Of a DNA stretch of 64,000 bases, positions 41,623 through 50,869 are shown in pieces. The translations under genes and the position numbers were made by a program. Source of the DNA: Favolaschia claudopus (Eukaryota > Basidiomycota > Agaricomycetes > Agaricales > Mycenaceae). The stretch's first letter is position 1, and each line of letters opens with the position of its first letter. A model generated the notes under the pieces. That model had not been told where the DNA came from, did no database searches, and saw only the letters and a list, made by a program, of their open reading frames with translations. The stretch is taken from assembly GCA_037176885.1 (NCBI GenBank), contig JAWWNJ010000120.1, positions 496,001 to 560,000 of the forward strand, given 5' to 3'.

Positions 41623-42926
41623 TTAAACCATCAGCTCAGCCAATAATTCCTGAACCGACCTTAGTTGACGACGCCGAATTCCGCGGGACAGCACATCATT
41701 TGCGGATGCGGGAACGGGCGCAGCCTCGAGGAGAGGAACACGGATGGGAGGCACCGGCCAAGTCGTGATATATGAACTATCATCATGGCTGCCGATGAGG
41801 ACATGTTCGCAGTCGGGATTGAGCAGCCGAACAAGAGCTAAGTTGTGGCTTGTGAGATGAAGAATACTCAGAACGCTGAGTGACGAACCAAAATCCATCT
41901 GGTTTGAGTACTCAGTGTTTGCCATGTAGCCCCAAAGTTGTGTGAAGCTGCCGAAGGGGAAGCCAGCAAGAACAAGAGCGAGGAACTCGCTGGGTCGCAT
42001 GCCGACACAAGCACCGACATTGATGGTAGAGCGACGGCCGTTGTGGAAGGACACGAGCATCACGTATGCCATGAGGAGGATGTAGTGGCGGCAGATGTCG
42101 TAAATGAGTTGAAGGCTCGTCAAAGCCTCGGAGCGAGAAGCATATGTGCGATGCTCGTAAGTGATGCCGCGATTCTCGAGTACAAGAGGAAGAGCCGGCA
42201 TTGAGATACCGAGTTCAGTGAGAGCGGCTTCCCGATACGACAAGGGAACGCCCGCATCGCCGTGGGTGAAGATGTTGTAGTCGTTGATTGCGCAAGAAAC
42301 GACTACCGCAAGGGTACGGAGGATGCGGGTGGTTGTATGAGTGATGGTCTCCCGAATGCGGTAGGAGAAGACGCCGGAGTCGAGAATGGGAATGATATCA
42401 TCGTGAGCTGGAGGCGGAGGCGTGAACATGACGGATCCGAGAACACCTTGGAAGCGCGAGAGAATTCTGTCGCATCCGCCTATGCAATATTTGCTGAGCA
42501 AAATGAATTAGAGTCGAATTTCAGCAACATACCAAGGAGATTCTCCACGACATTAACTGGGGACCGGACGTCACATTGTCCCGCGAACGTAACATCGCTA
42601 GCGTCTCGCACGGTAAGTGCCGAAGCTTGTTGCGTGGGGTAATCTGAGCCATTGTCGGAAAGGAGTCCCGGAAGGGAGTCGGCAGTGGAAGTCGACTCGT
42701 TTTCGGAGTGGTGGCACTCGTGGCACTGGGAACCGTGCTTGAGGCCGAAGGGTTGATTCAGGAAGGTGTATTCACCGGGATCCGAGCAAGTACACGGTGA
42801 AGGAGGAGGAACGTGGTAGGTGTCGCGGTGACCGAGGAATCGGAAATTGGAGAACATGTTGTGAGGTAAGAGGAAGTGGGAAGGACGAGGACGCAACCAG
42901 GCGCTAAGGGAATCGTGGCAAGCCAT
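41623..42926 (-). CDS. Accessory spliced ORF of the Ty3 element, unknown function
   Basis: Two minus-strand exons, 42926-42533 and 42479-41623, join in frame across a 53-nt intron (GTATGT...CTAAT...CATAG) to give about 416 residues. The ORF lies between the pol stop (43022) and the 3' LTR, the position of env in retroviruses. The N-terminus is cysteine/histidine/proline-rich (CTCSDPGEY, CHECHHSEN). The C-terminal part is more hydrophobic (HYILLMAYVMLVSFHN, PSEFLALVLAGFPFGSF). There is no signal peptide, no clear transmembrane topology, and I recognise no domain. Possibilities are a captured host gene, an accessory factor, or an env-like protein. It would be made from a spliced or separately initiated mRNA. 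Confidence 0.65.
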
Positions 42927-43021
42927 TGGTGTTTAAATATATCGGGTGTGGGGTAGAAGAAACATTCGCACGAAGGAGGTAGAGACCGATGCAAAGAATC
43001 ATGAGATAGTTTTGTAGGAGT

Positions 43022-46000
43022 CTAAGCACTTGGTGTCTCCATTTTATTTGAATTTGACCAGTCTTCGAGGATAGCGGGAGCATTACGAAGGGCTCGTTTA
43101 GTTAGCCATTCATCGTGGTCAGAGTCAAATCCCTCCCATCGTACCTTGAATTGTTGAACTCTACGGCCACGTATTTTCCGCCAGCGTTCGGCGAGAATTC
43201 TTTCAATTCCTACTTCGGGCTTGGAATCAAAGTCCTCACGATTAAGAGACTTAGCGGGCCGATCTGTGCCAAGATCATCAGTGGATTTGCGATACGATTC
43301 GAGATGGGCAATGTTCAGGACTGGATGAAGTCCGTATGAGACCGGAAGTCGAAGTTGATAGGTGACGGGTGATAGTTTTCGAATGATTTCAAAAGGACCA
43401 TCATACTTCATCAGAAGTTTCTTACCTCGTCCTTTTTCTTCGCGAAGCAGTTTGAGGGAATGAGGATTTAAAACTACAAGGTCACCTTCTTCGAATTCAG
43501 TAGTTAGACGACCATTATTGTAGGCGCGTCTTTGGAAAACTTGAGCGAGAAGGAGTGCTTCTTTGGCTCGGGTGCGATTAGATTCAAATTCGTCGGCGAA
43601 GTTTTGTGCCTTTTCATTGATTATCAGCGGGTCTTCCCCCCCAGCTTCGCCGACGGGTCGCGCAATTCCGGAGTTGCCTGAATAAATCAATGAAGAGCCA
43701 ACTACCGGGTTGTACCCGTACAAAAGATAAGCAGGTGAAAATCCGGTGCTGGAATGAGGTGTGGTGTTGTACGAAAGGGCTAGCGCATCAACGTATTTGG
43801 CCCAGTCGTTGCGGGATGGCCCAATATATGCGCGCAGTGCAATTTCCAGAGTTTGATTGAGTACCTCTGTCTGTCCATCCGCTTGCGGATGGTAAGCAGT
43901 GGTTAAAGCTCGCTTCATACCCATGAGCCGGCAAATTTCTGCCCAAAAGTCGTTGCGCCAGCGCGTGTCACGATCAGTGATGACCTGCCGTGAAAGTCCG
44001 AAATGAGCGACAACATGTTTGAAAAATAAATCAGCAGTCTCCACTTCGGAAATCTTCGTCGAACACGGAATGAAGATCCCGTATTTTGTTAGCTTATCCA
44101 CTATGACGAGTATGTTGTCGTACCCGTCCGAAGTCGGTAGTTCTGGAATAAAATCCATTGACACCACTTCGAACGGCAGTGTTGGAATTGGAATTGGTTG
44201 GAGTAATCCGATACCGGCATGTCGACGGGGTTTACTTTTCTGGCAGATATCACAAGTGGAAGTATACCTTTTAAGGTCTCGAGACATTCGCGGCCAATAG
44301 TAGGTTGATGCGAGTCGATTATAGCAACGGTGGTAGCCGGCATGAGCTGATTCAGTCACAGTATCGTGAACTTCGGCCATAACAGGTGTCCGAAACTTTG
44401 AAGGGACGCAAAGTCGATTCAACCCTTGCCAGTCTTCGAAAAAGATCAATCCATTGTCGCTATAATGATACTGGGGATAAAGGGGATTGGACCAGTCCTT
44501 TTCCGATTTCCAACCGTCAAGTACCCTCGAAAAATGAGGGTCTTCTTGGTATGCTGCGGCCCACTCTGTGATTTCGTCCTTTGAAATTCCTATTAATATG
44601 GCATAAGAACGTGCCGTGGTGTAAAGTGAAGTCACTTCCTCGTCATGATCCAATGAAATCTCACCAACGGAGACTGTGTCCGGTGTTCCTGAATCCTGCT
44701 CAGTGCGTACCACCTTCGTTGCCAAGTTAAGTAATTTCTCTTCTAAACGAGGCCCCAAATCGTCGTACATATTCTTGAGTGGATCGCAGTCAGTCAGGTT
44801 TAACATAGGAATGTGTTCCGTACTCGGACTGTCTTGAGGCGGAACTCGACGACGAAGTCGGGAGATCGGATCAACATTTGAATGGACGCGGCCAGCGCGA
44901 TGCACGATTTTGAGTCCGGGGTATGCCGCAAATATCGTGCCCCAGGTGAGAAGGCGGCGGTTAACATTCTGGAATGTCCGGCTCCAGGTTAACGCGGCGT
45001 GGTCGGTAATGGCAGCGATAGACTCGCCTTCGAGGAATGGTTGAAATTTAATGAGTGCCTCCTTGAGAGCGAGGGCTTCGCGTTCGGTTGGCGAGTAATT
45101 GCGTTCCGGGGATTTGAGGACCCGAGACCAGTAGCAAATGACGCGTTCGACGTGAACTGTAGTATCTTCGAAATTCTCAGCCCACGGACCGGGCGTTGGA
45201 ACATCGTCAATGCCTTTGATCACTGTAACTAGAGTTGGCACGTCCTCACCGTTTTTATAGGCGCGTTCAAGTCGTTCATACAACCGAGTACCGCGAAGGT
45301 CGTGAATTTGAACCGGTTGGACTTGTTGACAGATTCCGGCGAGAGCGTAATCACACGCGTCAGTGTAGACACGGTATGGTTTCCCTGCAATGGCGTATCC
45401 GCGAACCGGCGCATTAGTTAGAACTTGTTTACTTAGCTCGAAAGCCTCACGATGAAGTTCGTTCCAATTCCATTTTACACCCTTCTTCAACAGCTCAAAC
45501 AAAGGCTGCGAGATCCAGGCAAAGAATGGAACGTACCCAGCAAAGTAAACCATCATTCCAAGAAAAGTTTGAAGTTCGTGGGTGTTGCGCGGTTCGGCAA
45601 GCTGAAGGATCGCGTCAACCTTTTCTTTATGAGTAGAAAGACCGAGGCGCGATACCTTCTGACCAAGCAGTAGTAGTGATTGATACGCCAAATGGCATTT
45701 TGGAGGGGAGAGGGTAATATTGGCGGCGGCGATGGCGCCAAAGACAAGGTCGAGGTGTTTGACGTGGTCTTCGAAGGTGAGCGAGAAAACGACGATGTCG
45801 TCGATGTAGACTAGTGCGAAAATCCAGAGGAATGGCGCCAGCACCGTCTGCATCACGCGTTGAAAGACGCTGGGGCCGTTTCGATAGCCAAAGGGCATTC
45901 GCGCGAATTGAAAAAGTCCGCGATGTGTTCGAAATGCGAGTTTTTCGGCGGAACCAGGCGCCATGGTGAGTTGAGTGAATCCAGCGAGAGCGTCGAGAGT

Positions 46001-49000
46001 GGTGAGCCACTGAGAGCCAGATAAGGCTTGAAGAATCTCGTCCTGACGAGGTAAACCAAATTCGTCTGCAACAACTTGTTCATTTAATTTCCTAAGGTCG
46101 ATAACCATCCGGGGTTTACCATTCCGATATACAATGAACACGGGCGCAGCCCATGGACTCTTAGATGGTTCAATAACACCCAACTTGAGCCAAGAATCCA
46201 TTTGTTTATCAATAACTTCTCGGTTAGCAGGAGAAACGGGAAACGGGGGTAGAGATACAGGTTCCGCACCAGGCTTCATTGGAATCTCAACCTTTGTTTC
46301 GTAGTTTCCCAATCTACCATCTAATCCGAACGCCTGGGAGTTGCGTAGAAGAACATCCTGCAGCTGCTTGCGTTGTTCTGGGGTCACATCTGGCGAGATG
46401 TCGATTTCGTCAAGCAGTTGGTCCGAACTGACAGGGTCTTCCGGGACTTCTGCAGTTTTTGGACCACCTTCTAGAGGCTCTTCCGCCAGCGGATCGTCTG
46501 GCTCTGTTGCGTTGCGTTGAGCCTTGGATGCGATTTCCGTCTCTGAGCGCACAGCGCAAGAGAGATGAGGTGACGGCATGACAGGTACTGCCACCGGTGA
46601 AGATCCCGCTGTCTCCGGTCGGCAATCATTCTCACCTTTGCCTCCGTCCACCACTGTCGATTCGTCAGGCTGCCCAGCGACAAGTGTGCGGATAAGGTGA
46701 GCATGAGCATTAATCTTCTGCTGTTGTGCTGGACTAAACTTATTCAATTTGTCCAGCCAGGACTTCGGATTATGGGCAGTCCCAAGTACTTGACCAGCCG
46801 CAATGACTACAGGCATCTTTGAAAAGTTCGCAACATGAAGCACCGGTTTTTCCTTCGAAATAAGAGTATCAGCAGCGCCATAGAAATCGTCTTCATTGCC
46901 ATTTGAAGCTATTTTTCTTTCCACAAAAAGCGCGTCTTGGTTCTTGGGAAAATGAGCGCCAACAGCAACAAGTCTACTGGATTCTGGGGAAATAACGGTG
47001 CGTTCAGTTGCCCAAACTTCCGCATTCCTCTGACGCTGGTGATTTCGTCGTTTCAATTTCTGATTTCGACGATGTATACCCTTGGATTGACCGTGTTGTT
47101 TTACCTCAGTTTGAACCTTGACCTTGAAAGCATGTCCTTCGTCATCAAGGATCGGCGGGGAAGTTGAGGATTCAACCTTTAATTGCCTTCCCGAGCTTCC
47201 AAAGCGCAGGTAAGTCTCTCCTTCGTCTCTGACGATTGAGATAGAATACTGATCAGCAAAGTCATTGCCTAGAATGAACGGAGTTGACATTCCGTTAACT
47301 ATGTATGCTTCAACATTCAACTTTACCGGTCCGTCGTTCGTATGAAAAAACAGATCGATGCTAACATATCCGGAAATAGACGAACGTCCAGTTACTTGGA
47401 TAAGCTTCACGTCATGACCAGATTTCACCTTCGGCGGATTGGTAAGTGATTCTAAAGTTGTACGCGATATCAGGGTGATGTCGGATCCAGAATCAATAAT
47501 TACTTGCACAGGATCAGTTTCCAGACTTCCAATAGTCGCAGTGGCTTCGGTAGCAAGTGAGCCAAGAAAAGAAGAACCAGCTGGTCGTGCCATGTGCTTT
47601 CGCAGTTCAATCAAAGGCCGTTGCTCAGCGACTTGCGCTTGGGTATGAATTACTCGATAATTCACGGCTTTGATTTCTCTGGCAAGGCGCCGTCTAGATC
47701 TTCTGTTCAATGCAGGTTTCGAATAGAAACTTCCGCAAGAGGTTTCCGAAGTATTGGCGCTATCGTCTTCTGGCGAGGGTGTCTCGTTTGTGGTAGAAGG
47801 TGCGTCCGAATCGATTTTTTGTTCCAAAGTTGGCGTATTTTCCTCAATGTTACCCCCCAGGGCTGAAGACATATCCACATCGTTGGATGTAGATTCAGTA
47901 ATCTGAGGGGAGTTTTCAAAACCCGACTGGGGTTCATTGATCGAGGTAAGTTCGCTTTCTTCGTCACTGTCAAGCCCGTAATATAGATCATCATATTGAT
48001 CTTGCGCATCGAAGTCTTCACGGGTAGCGGAAGCCAGGTTAGTGCGTGCAGCACGGTTTCCTTTAAAGGAATGCTTACACTCATTATCCCAATGCTTACC
48101 GCTTCCACAGTGACGACAAGGACGTGCACCTTTCGATTCGGGAGTTGCGCGCTTCGAAACATTGCGATCATCTTTCGGAAACTTTGGTTCAGGAAGATTT
48201 GAAGACCAACCGACTAGGTTCGCACGAGCAGATCGAAACGAGGATCGATTCGAGTTTTCATACTCGCGATAGGGTCTGTTATCCCGTTCGCGCATATCAA
48301 GTTTCATTAACGCCTCTTCATGGAAACGGATCGCGGCCTGGAACTCAACCACATCTTGATACAGTTGGGTTGTGAGAATTGTATTCCACAACGTAGGTGC
48401 GCCATCCATCACATGAAGAATAATTTCTGAATCACTCAGCGTGTAAACCGTATTCAACAGGTCAGTCTTACGAATGAAATATTGAGTCGGCTTCTCACGA
48501 GCGTGTCCAGCTTCACGGTACGATGCTTGATTGGCACGAGAACGTTGTCGGTCAAGCCAGTTGCGGTTCATGAAGTAAGTCATGAATGCATTTCGCAATG
48601 TATCCCAATTGGCTTCAATGGTATTGCGATAGGCCTTCGGTAAGGACCAGTACCAAGTCTCAGCTTCGCCTTGAAGTCGGCGAGGCGCAATTCTTCCAAG
48701 CTGTCGCCATACTGTTGACGATTCACGTGCAATGTCATTAACCTTGAGGATCCACCGAACAATTGTATCCACGTTTCCGTCCCAAGTTGGTACGTTCTCA
48801 GTTTTTAATTTGAATTCAAAATGAGGCTCCCTACTTCCTCCCGGACCGTATAAGTTGGCTCCAGATATAGTTACTCCAGGAGTCGCATTATTTCTTGGCG
48901 GTCGAGGTGGAGGCATAGGAGGAACATTCGGAAGGCCAGGACCATTTCCACCATCAGGATCATCATCGTCCGGGTCACCTCCAGGGGGTGCTCCAGAGGC

Positions 49001-50191
49001 TGGTGGTTGCTGAAGCGGAGTTGGTTGAGCTGGTTGAGAACGAATTCCGCCGTAAGCATTCGACATACTAGGTTGTCGAGCTTCACGGAAATTACCGGAA
49101 TTTCCTTGAGGATGCATGCGACGCATCTGGTCAGCTTCCTCAGGCTCCATAGTCGGAATATAAGAACGATCGGATTGAAATAATCCTTCCATAGGTTCAA
49201 AGAGTTCAGAAATTCGCTGATTTCCTCTAGGCAAACCAGTAGGAAGCGGATTTCGAAAGCTCGTGTCCTGAGTAAGTGGATAAGTCGTAGATTCATCGTA
49301 TGCTGACTTCCAGTGGCGTGGAACACCGTAAGGATTAAACTGCTGCGACTCTCTCCTATTCTCAGGTAGGGTCGGAGTAGTCGGAGGTTCAGGCTTAGCG
49401 GTAACGTTCCCTTGCGAAGAATAAATTCTTGAAGCAGCTTCGGTAATATCAGGATCGCGATCGCGTGGTTGATGGCTTTGAAAGTCATAATACTTATGTG
49501 CAAGCATCAGGAAATTCTCAACCTCGACTCTGAAGCAAACACCAAGAATCTCGAAGTCGTTAGGACGAAAAACATCGTTGATGTCATCCTGATCACCCCA
49601 TTGAGGTAAGGCAGGCGGAGTTTTTCCTTCTAAAACAAACGAGTTTTCACATTCACGGCGCATAGTTTCCAAGGCACGGAGTAAAATTTTATAAGTCGAC
49701 GCACGAAGACGATACGCAAACGTACCATCAATCAAGGTAAGCCTTTCCAAGTCCCGCAAGGTACGATTGAGAGCCTCCCACTGTTTTGGAAAGTCATCAT
49801 TCGCTATATTGCGAGAAAGCTTAATTGCGTGATGCAAGAAACCTTTATTGATAGCATGCGCACCTTTGGTAAGTGCTTCTGAGCGTCGTGCGAGAACTGT
49901 AGTGTTACTTCCAATTCGGCCAAGGGGCTTCAGTGTCGGGAATACAATCGAGACCGTTTGAGGAGGATCGTCGCTGAGCAGGTCGTCATCGACTGCATGT
50001 TGCAGATCGATCAGCGGAGCGAGGGTGATCTCCTCGACAGTCCTTTCTTCGCGCTGCGATGAAGGACTCCCAGTTGCTGAGCGATTGGGTGACATATGTG
50101 GCGGAGGATCGCGATGAGAGTTTGAAGGGGATTGCGGATTGGAAGAAGCATCCATAGGATCGGTGGTAGGAGGATGGGTTGTAGTAGCCAT
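43022..50191 (-). CDS. Ty3/gypsy Gag-Pol polyprotein, 2389 aa
   Basis: A single open frame starts at ATG 50191, 76 nt after the 5' LTR. Gag includes a CCHC knuckle (CRHCGSGKHWDNEC, about residue 690). The aspartic protease has VIIDSGSDITLIS (about 895). RT has MPFGYRNGPSVF and VYIDDIVVFS (about 1460). RNase H has VYTDACDYALAGI (about 1606). Integrase has the HHCC zinc region (HAGYHRCYNRL...CDICQKSKP, about 1940-1975), then SMDF, TDRDTRW and DGQTEVLNQTLE carrying D, D and E. The C-terminal chromodomain (VQQFKVRWEGFDSDHDEW, about 2340) can steer integration to marked chromatin. All catalytic residues checked are present. Gag and Pol share one frame, so no frameshift is needed; processing is presumably by the protease. 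Confidence 0.95.
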   Translation of the reverse strand: MATTTHPPTTDPMDASSNPQSPSNSHRDPPPHMSPNRSATGSPSSQREERTVEEITLAPLIDLQHAVDDDLLSDDPPQTVSIVFPTLKPLGRIGSNTTVLARRSEALTKGAHAINKGFLHHAIKLSRNIANDDFPKQWEALNRTLRDLERLTLIDGTFAYRLRASTYKILLRALETMRRECENSFVLEGKTPPALPQWGDQDDINDVFRPNDFEILGVCFRVEVENFLMLAHKYYDFQSHQPRDRDPDITEAASRIYSSQGNVTAKPEPPTTPTLPENRRESQQFNPYGVPRHWKSAYDESTTYPLTQDTSFRNPLPTGLPRGNQRISELFEPMEGLFQSDRSYIPTMEPEEADQMRRMHPQGNSGNFREARQPSMSNAYGGIRSQPAQPTPLQQPPASGAPPGGDPDDDDPDGGNGPGLPNVPPMPPPRPPRNNATPGVTISGANLYGPGGSREPHFEFKLKTENVPTWDGNVDTIVRWILKVNDIARESSTVWRQLGRIAPRRLQGEAETWYWSLPKAYRNTIEANWDTLRNAFMTYFMNRNWLDRQRSRANQASYREAGHAREKPTQYFIRKTDLLNTVYTLSDSEIILHVMDGAPTLWNTILTTQLYQDVVEFQAAIRFHEEALMKLDMRERDNRPYREYENSNRSSFRSARANLVGWSSNLPEPKFPKDDRNVSKRATPESKGARPCRHCGSGKHWDNECKHSFKGNRAARTNLASATREDFDAQDQYDDLYYGLDSDEESELTSINEPQSGFENSPQITESTSNDVDMSSALGGNIEENTPTLEQKIDSDAPSTTNETPSPEDDSANTSETSCGSFYSKPALNRRSRRRLAREIKAVNYRVIHTQAQVAEQRPLIELRKHMARPAGSSFLGSLATEATATIGSLETDPVQVIIDSGSDITLISRTTLESLTNPPKVKSGHDVKLIQVTGRSSISGYVSIDLFFHTNDGPVKLNVEAYIVNGMSTPFILGNDFADQYSISIVRDEGETYLRFGSSGRQLKVESSTSPPILDDEGHAFKVKVQTEVKQHGQSKGIHRRNQKLKRRNHQRQRNAEVWATERTVISPESSRLVAVGAHFPKNQDALFVERKIASNGNEDDFYGAADTLISKEKPVLHVANFSKMPVVIAAGQVLGTAHNPKSWLDKLNKFSPAQQQKINAHAHLIRTLVAGQPDESTVVDGGKGENDCRPETAGSSPVAVPVMPSPHLSCAVRSETEIASKAQRNATEPDDPLAEEPLEGGPKTAEVPEDPVSSDQLLDEIDISPDVTPEQRKQLQDVLLRNSQAFGLDGRLGNYETKVEIPMKPGAEPVSLPPFPVSPANREVIDKQMDSWLKLGVIEPSKSPWAAPVFIVYRNGKPRMVIDLRKLNEQVVADEFGLPRQDEILQALSGSQWLTTLDALAGFTQLTMAPGSAEKLAFRTHRGLFQFARMPFGYRNGPSVFQRVMQTVLAPFLWIFALVYIDDIVVFSLTFEDHVKHLDLVFGAIAAANITLSPPKCHLAYQSLLLLGQKVSRLGLSTHKEKVDAILQLAEPRNTHELQTFLGMMVYFAGYVPFFAWISQPLFELLKKGVKWNWNELHREAFELSKQVLTNAPVRGYAIAGKPYRVYTDACDYALAGICQQVQPVQIHDLRGTRLYERLERAYKNGEDVPTLVTVIKGIDDVPTPGPWAENFEDTTVHVERVICYWSRVLKSPERNYSPTEREALALKEALIKFQPFLEGESIAAITDHAALTWSRTFQNVNRRLLTWGTIFAAYPGLKIVHRAGRVHSNVDPISRLRRRVPPQDSPSTEHIPMLNLTDCDPLKNMYDDLGPRLEEKLLNLATKVVRTEQDSGTPDTVSVGEISLDHDEEVTSLYTTARSYAILIGISKDEITEWAAAYQEDPHFSRVLDGWKSEKDWSNPLYPQYHYSDNGLIFFEDWQGLNRLCVPSKFRTPVMAEVHDTVTESAHAGYHRCYNRLASTYYWPRMSRDLKRYTSTCDICQKSKPRRHAGIGLLQPIPIPTLPFEVVSMDFIPELPTSDGYDNILVIVDKLTKYGIFIPCSTKISEVETADLFFKHVVAHFGLSRQVITDRDTRWRNDFWAEICRLMGMKRALTTAYHPQADGQTEVLNQTLEIALRAYIGPSRNDWAKYVDALALSYNTTPHSSTGFSPAYLLYGYNPVVGSSLIYSGNSGIARPVGEAGGEDPLIINEKAQNFADEFESNRTRAKEALLLAQVFQRRAYNNGRLTTEFEEGDLVVLNPHSLKLLREEKGRGKKLLMKYDGPFEIIRKLSPVTYQLRLPVSYGLHPVLNIAHLESYRKSTDDLGTDRPAKSLNREDFDSKPEVGIERILAERWRKIRGRRVQQFKVRWEGFDSDHDEWLTKRALRNAPAILEDWSNSNKMETPSA

Positions 50192-50250
50192 CGGATAGGA
50201 AAATGAAATGAACAGTTAATGGCAAACGTACCTGATTAAGCAAGAGATCT

Positions 50251-50266
50251 CCCTGTGTGTCCACCA
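50251..50266 (-). promoter_or_regulatory. Primer-binding site of the Ty3 element
   Basis: One base inside the 5' LTR the minus strand reads TGGTGGACACACAGGG. It begins TGG, as expected for pairing to a tRNA 3' CCA end. Which tRNA, or whether priming is by another route, cannot be decided from this window. Confidence 0.6.
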
Positions 50267-50267
50267 G

Positions 50268-50869
50268 TGTTGAAGATCCGGGTTAGTTTCGGAAATGTAA
50301 CTTGAGTATCAATGAATCTCTATATAAATCAAGGTGTTTTACCTGAACAACTGTCGTAAGAGATCTGATTCTTCTTAAGACGAACTGGGAATATCAACCA
50401 GCTATGAGTTGCTTTCTAGTTGGAGGAGTAAGCGCGCGGCTTTACGACTCTGAGACTAGCTTGATAGATCTTGAAGAGAGCGCGAGGCTTCACTTAAGTT
50501 CACGCAAGGTTTACGGTAAATCTACGTAGATTGATAGAGGTAAGAAAGAGCTGTCGTTACATGAGGGAACGACTCCCTTTTATAATCTACAAGGATCAAC
50601 TATAGAATATTCAAGAACTCAATGGAACCTTGAGGAAAGTAGCAGAATATTCTACTATACCTTCTCAATGACTCGTTCAGACGTCCCGAGTCATATTGAG
50701 GCTTATCGGAGTCGATCTGAGAGGGAGGATATGACGCTCTGCTGCTAAGTAGAAGAACTTAGTAGCATTGACATCATGGACGCGGTCCCATGATCGAGGA
50801 ATGCCGAAAATGCGCCGAGCGCGCGTGAAGTCTTGCGGGCAAGGCCGAAAGTTGCCGATATCCATCACA
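50268..50869 (-). repeat. 5' LTR of the Ty3 element
   Basis: 602 bp, identical to the 3' LTR. A TATAAAAGG motif on the minus strand at about 50576-50584 is a plausible TATA box for the element's transcript. ORFs that start in this LTR and run into the LINE (from 50768) are artefacts of the insertion. Confidence 0.95.

Larger units (their letters stand above)
40829..50869 (-). mobile_element. Complete Ty3/gypsy chromodomain retrotransposon
   Basis: A 10,041-bp element on the minus strand. LTRs of 602 bp (5' LTR 50268-50869, 3' LTR 40829-41430) read as identical base for base, each TGTGATGG...TTCAACA on the element strand. The flanking 5-bp duplication is GACGC. Gag-Pol is a single intact frame. 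The order protease, RT, RNase H, integrase, chromodomain identifies a Ty3/gypsy chromovirus. Identical LTRs and an intact frame show a very recent insertion; the element is likely competent to move. Confidence 0.95.

Noticed and set aside
46937..49503. Many 60-210 codon ORFs in other frames across the Ty3 polyprotein
   Set aside because: They are shadows of the 2389-codon coding frame.
50768..50869. Start of a long plus-strand ORF at 50768
   Set aside because: The first 34 codons lie in the antisense of the Ty3 5' LTR. The true LINE coding sequence resumes at 50870.
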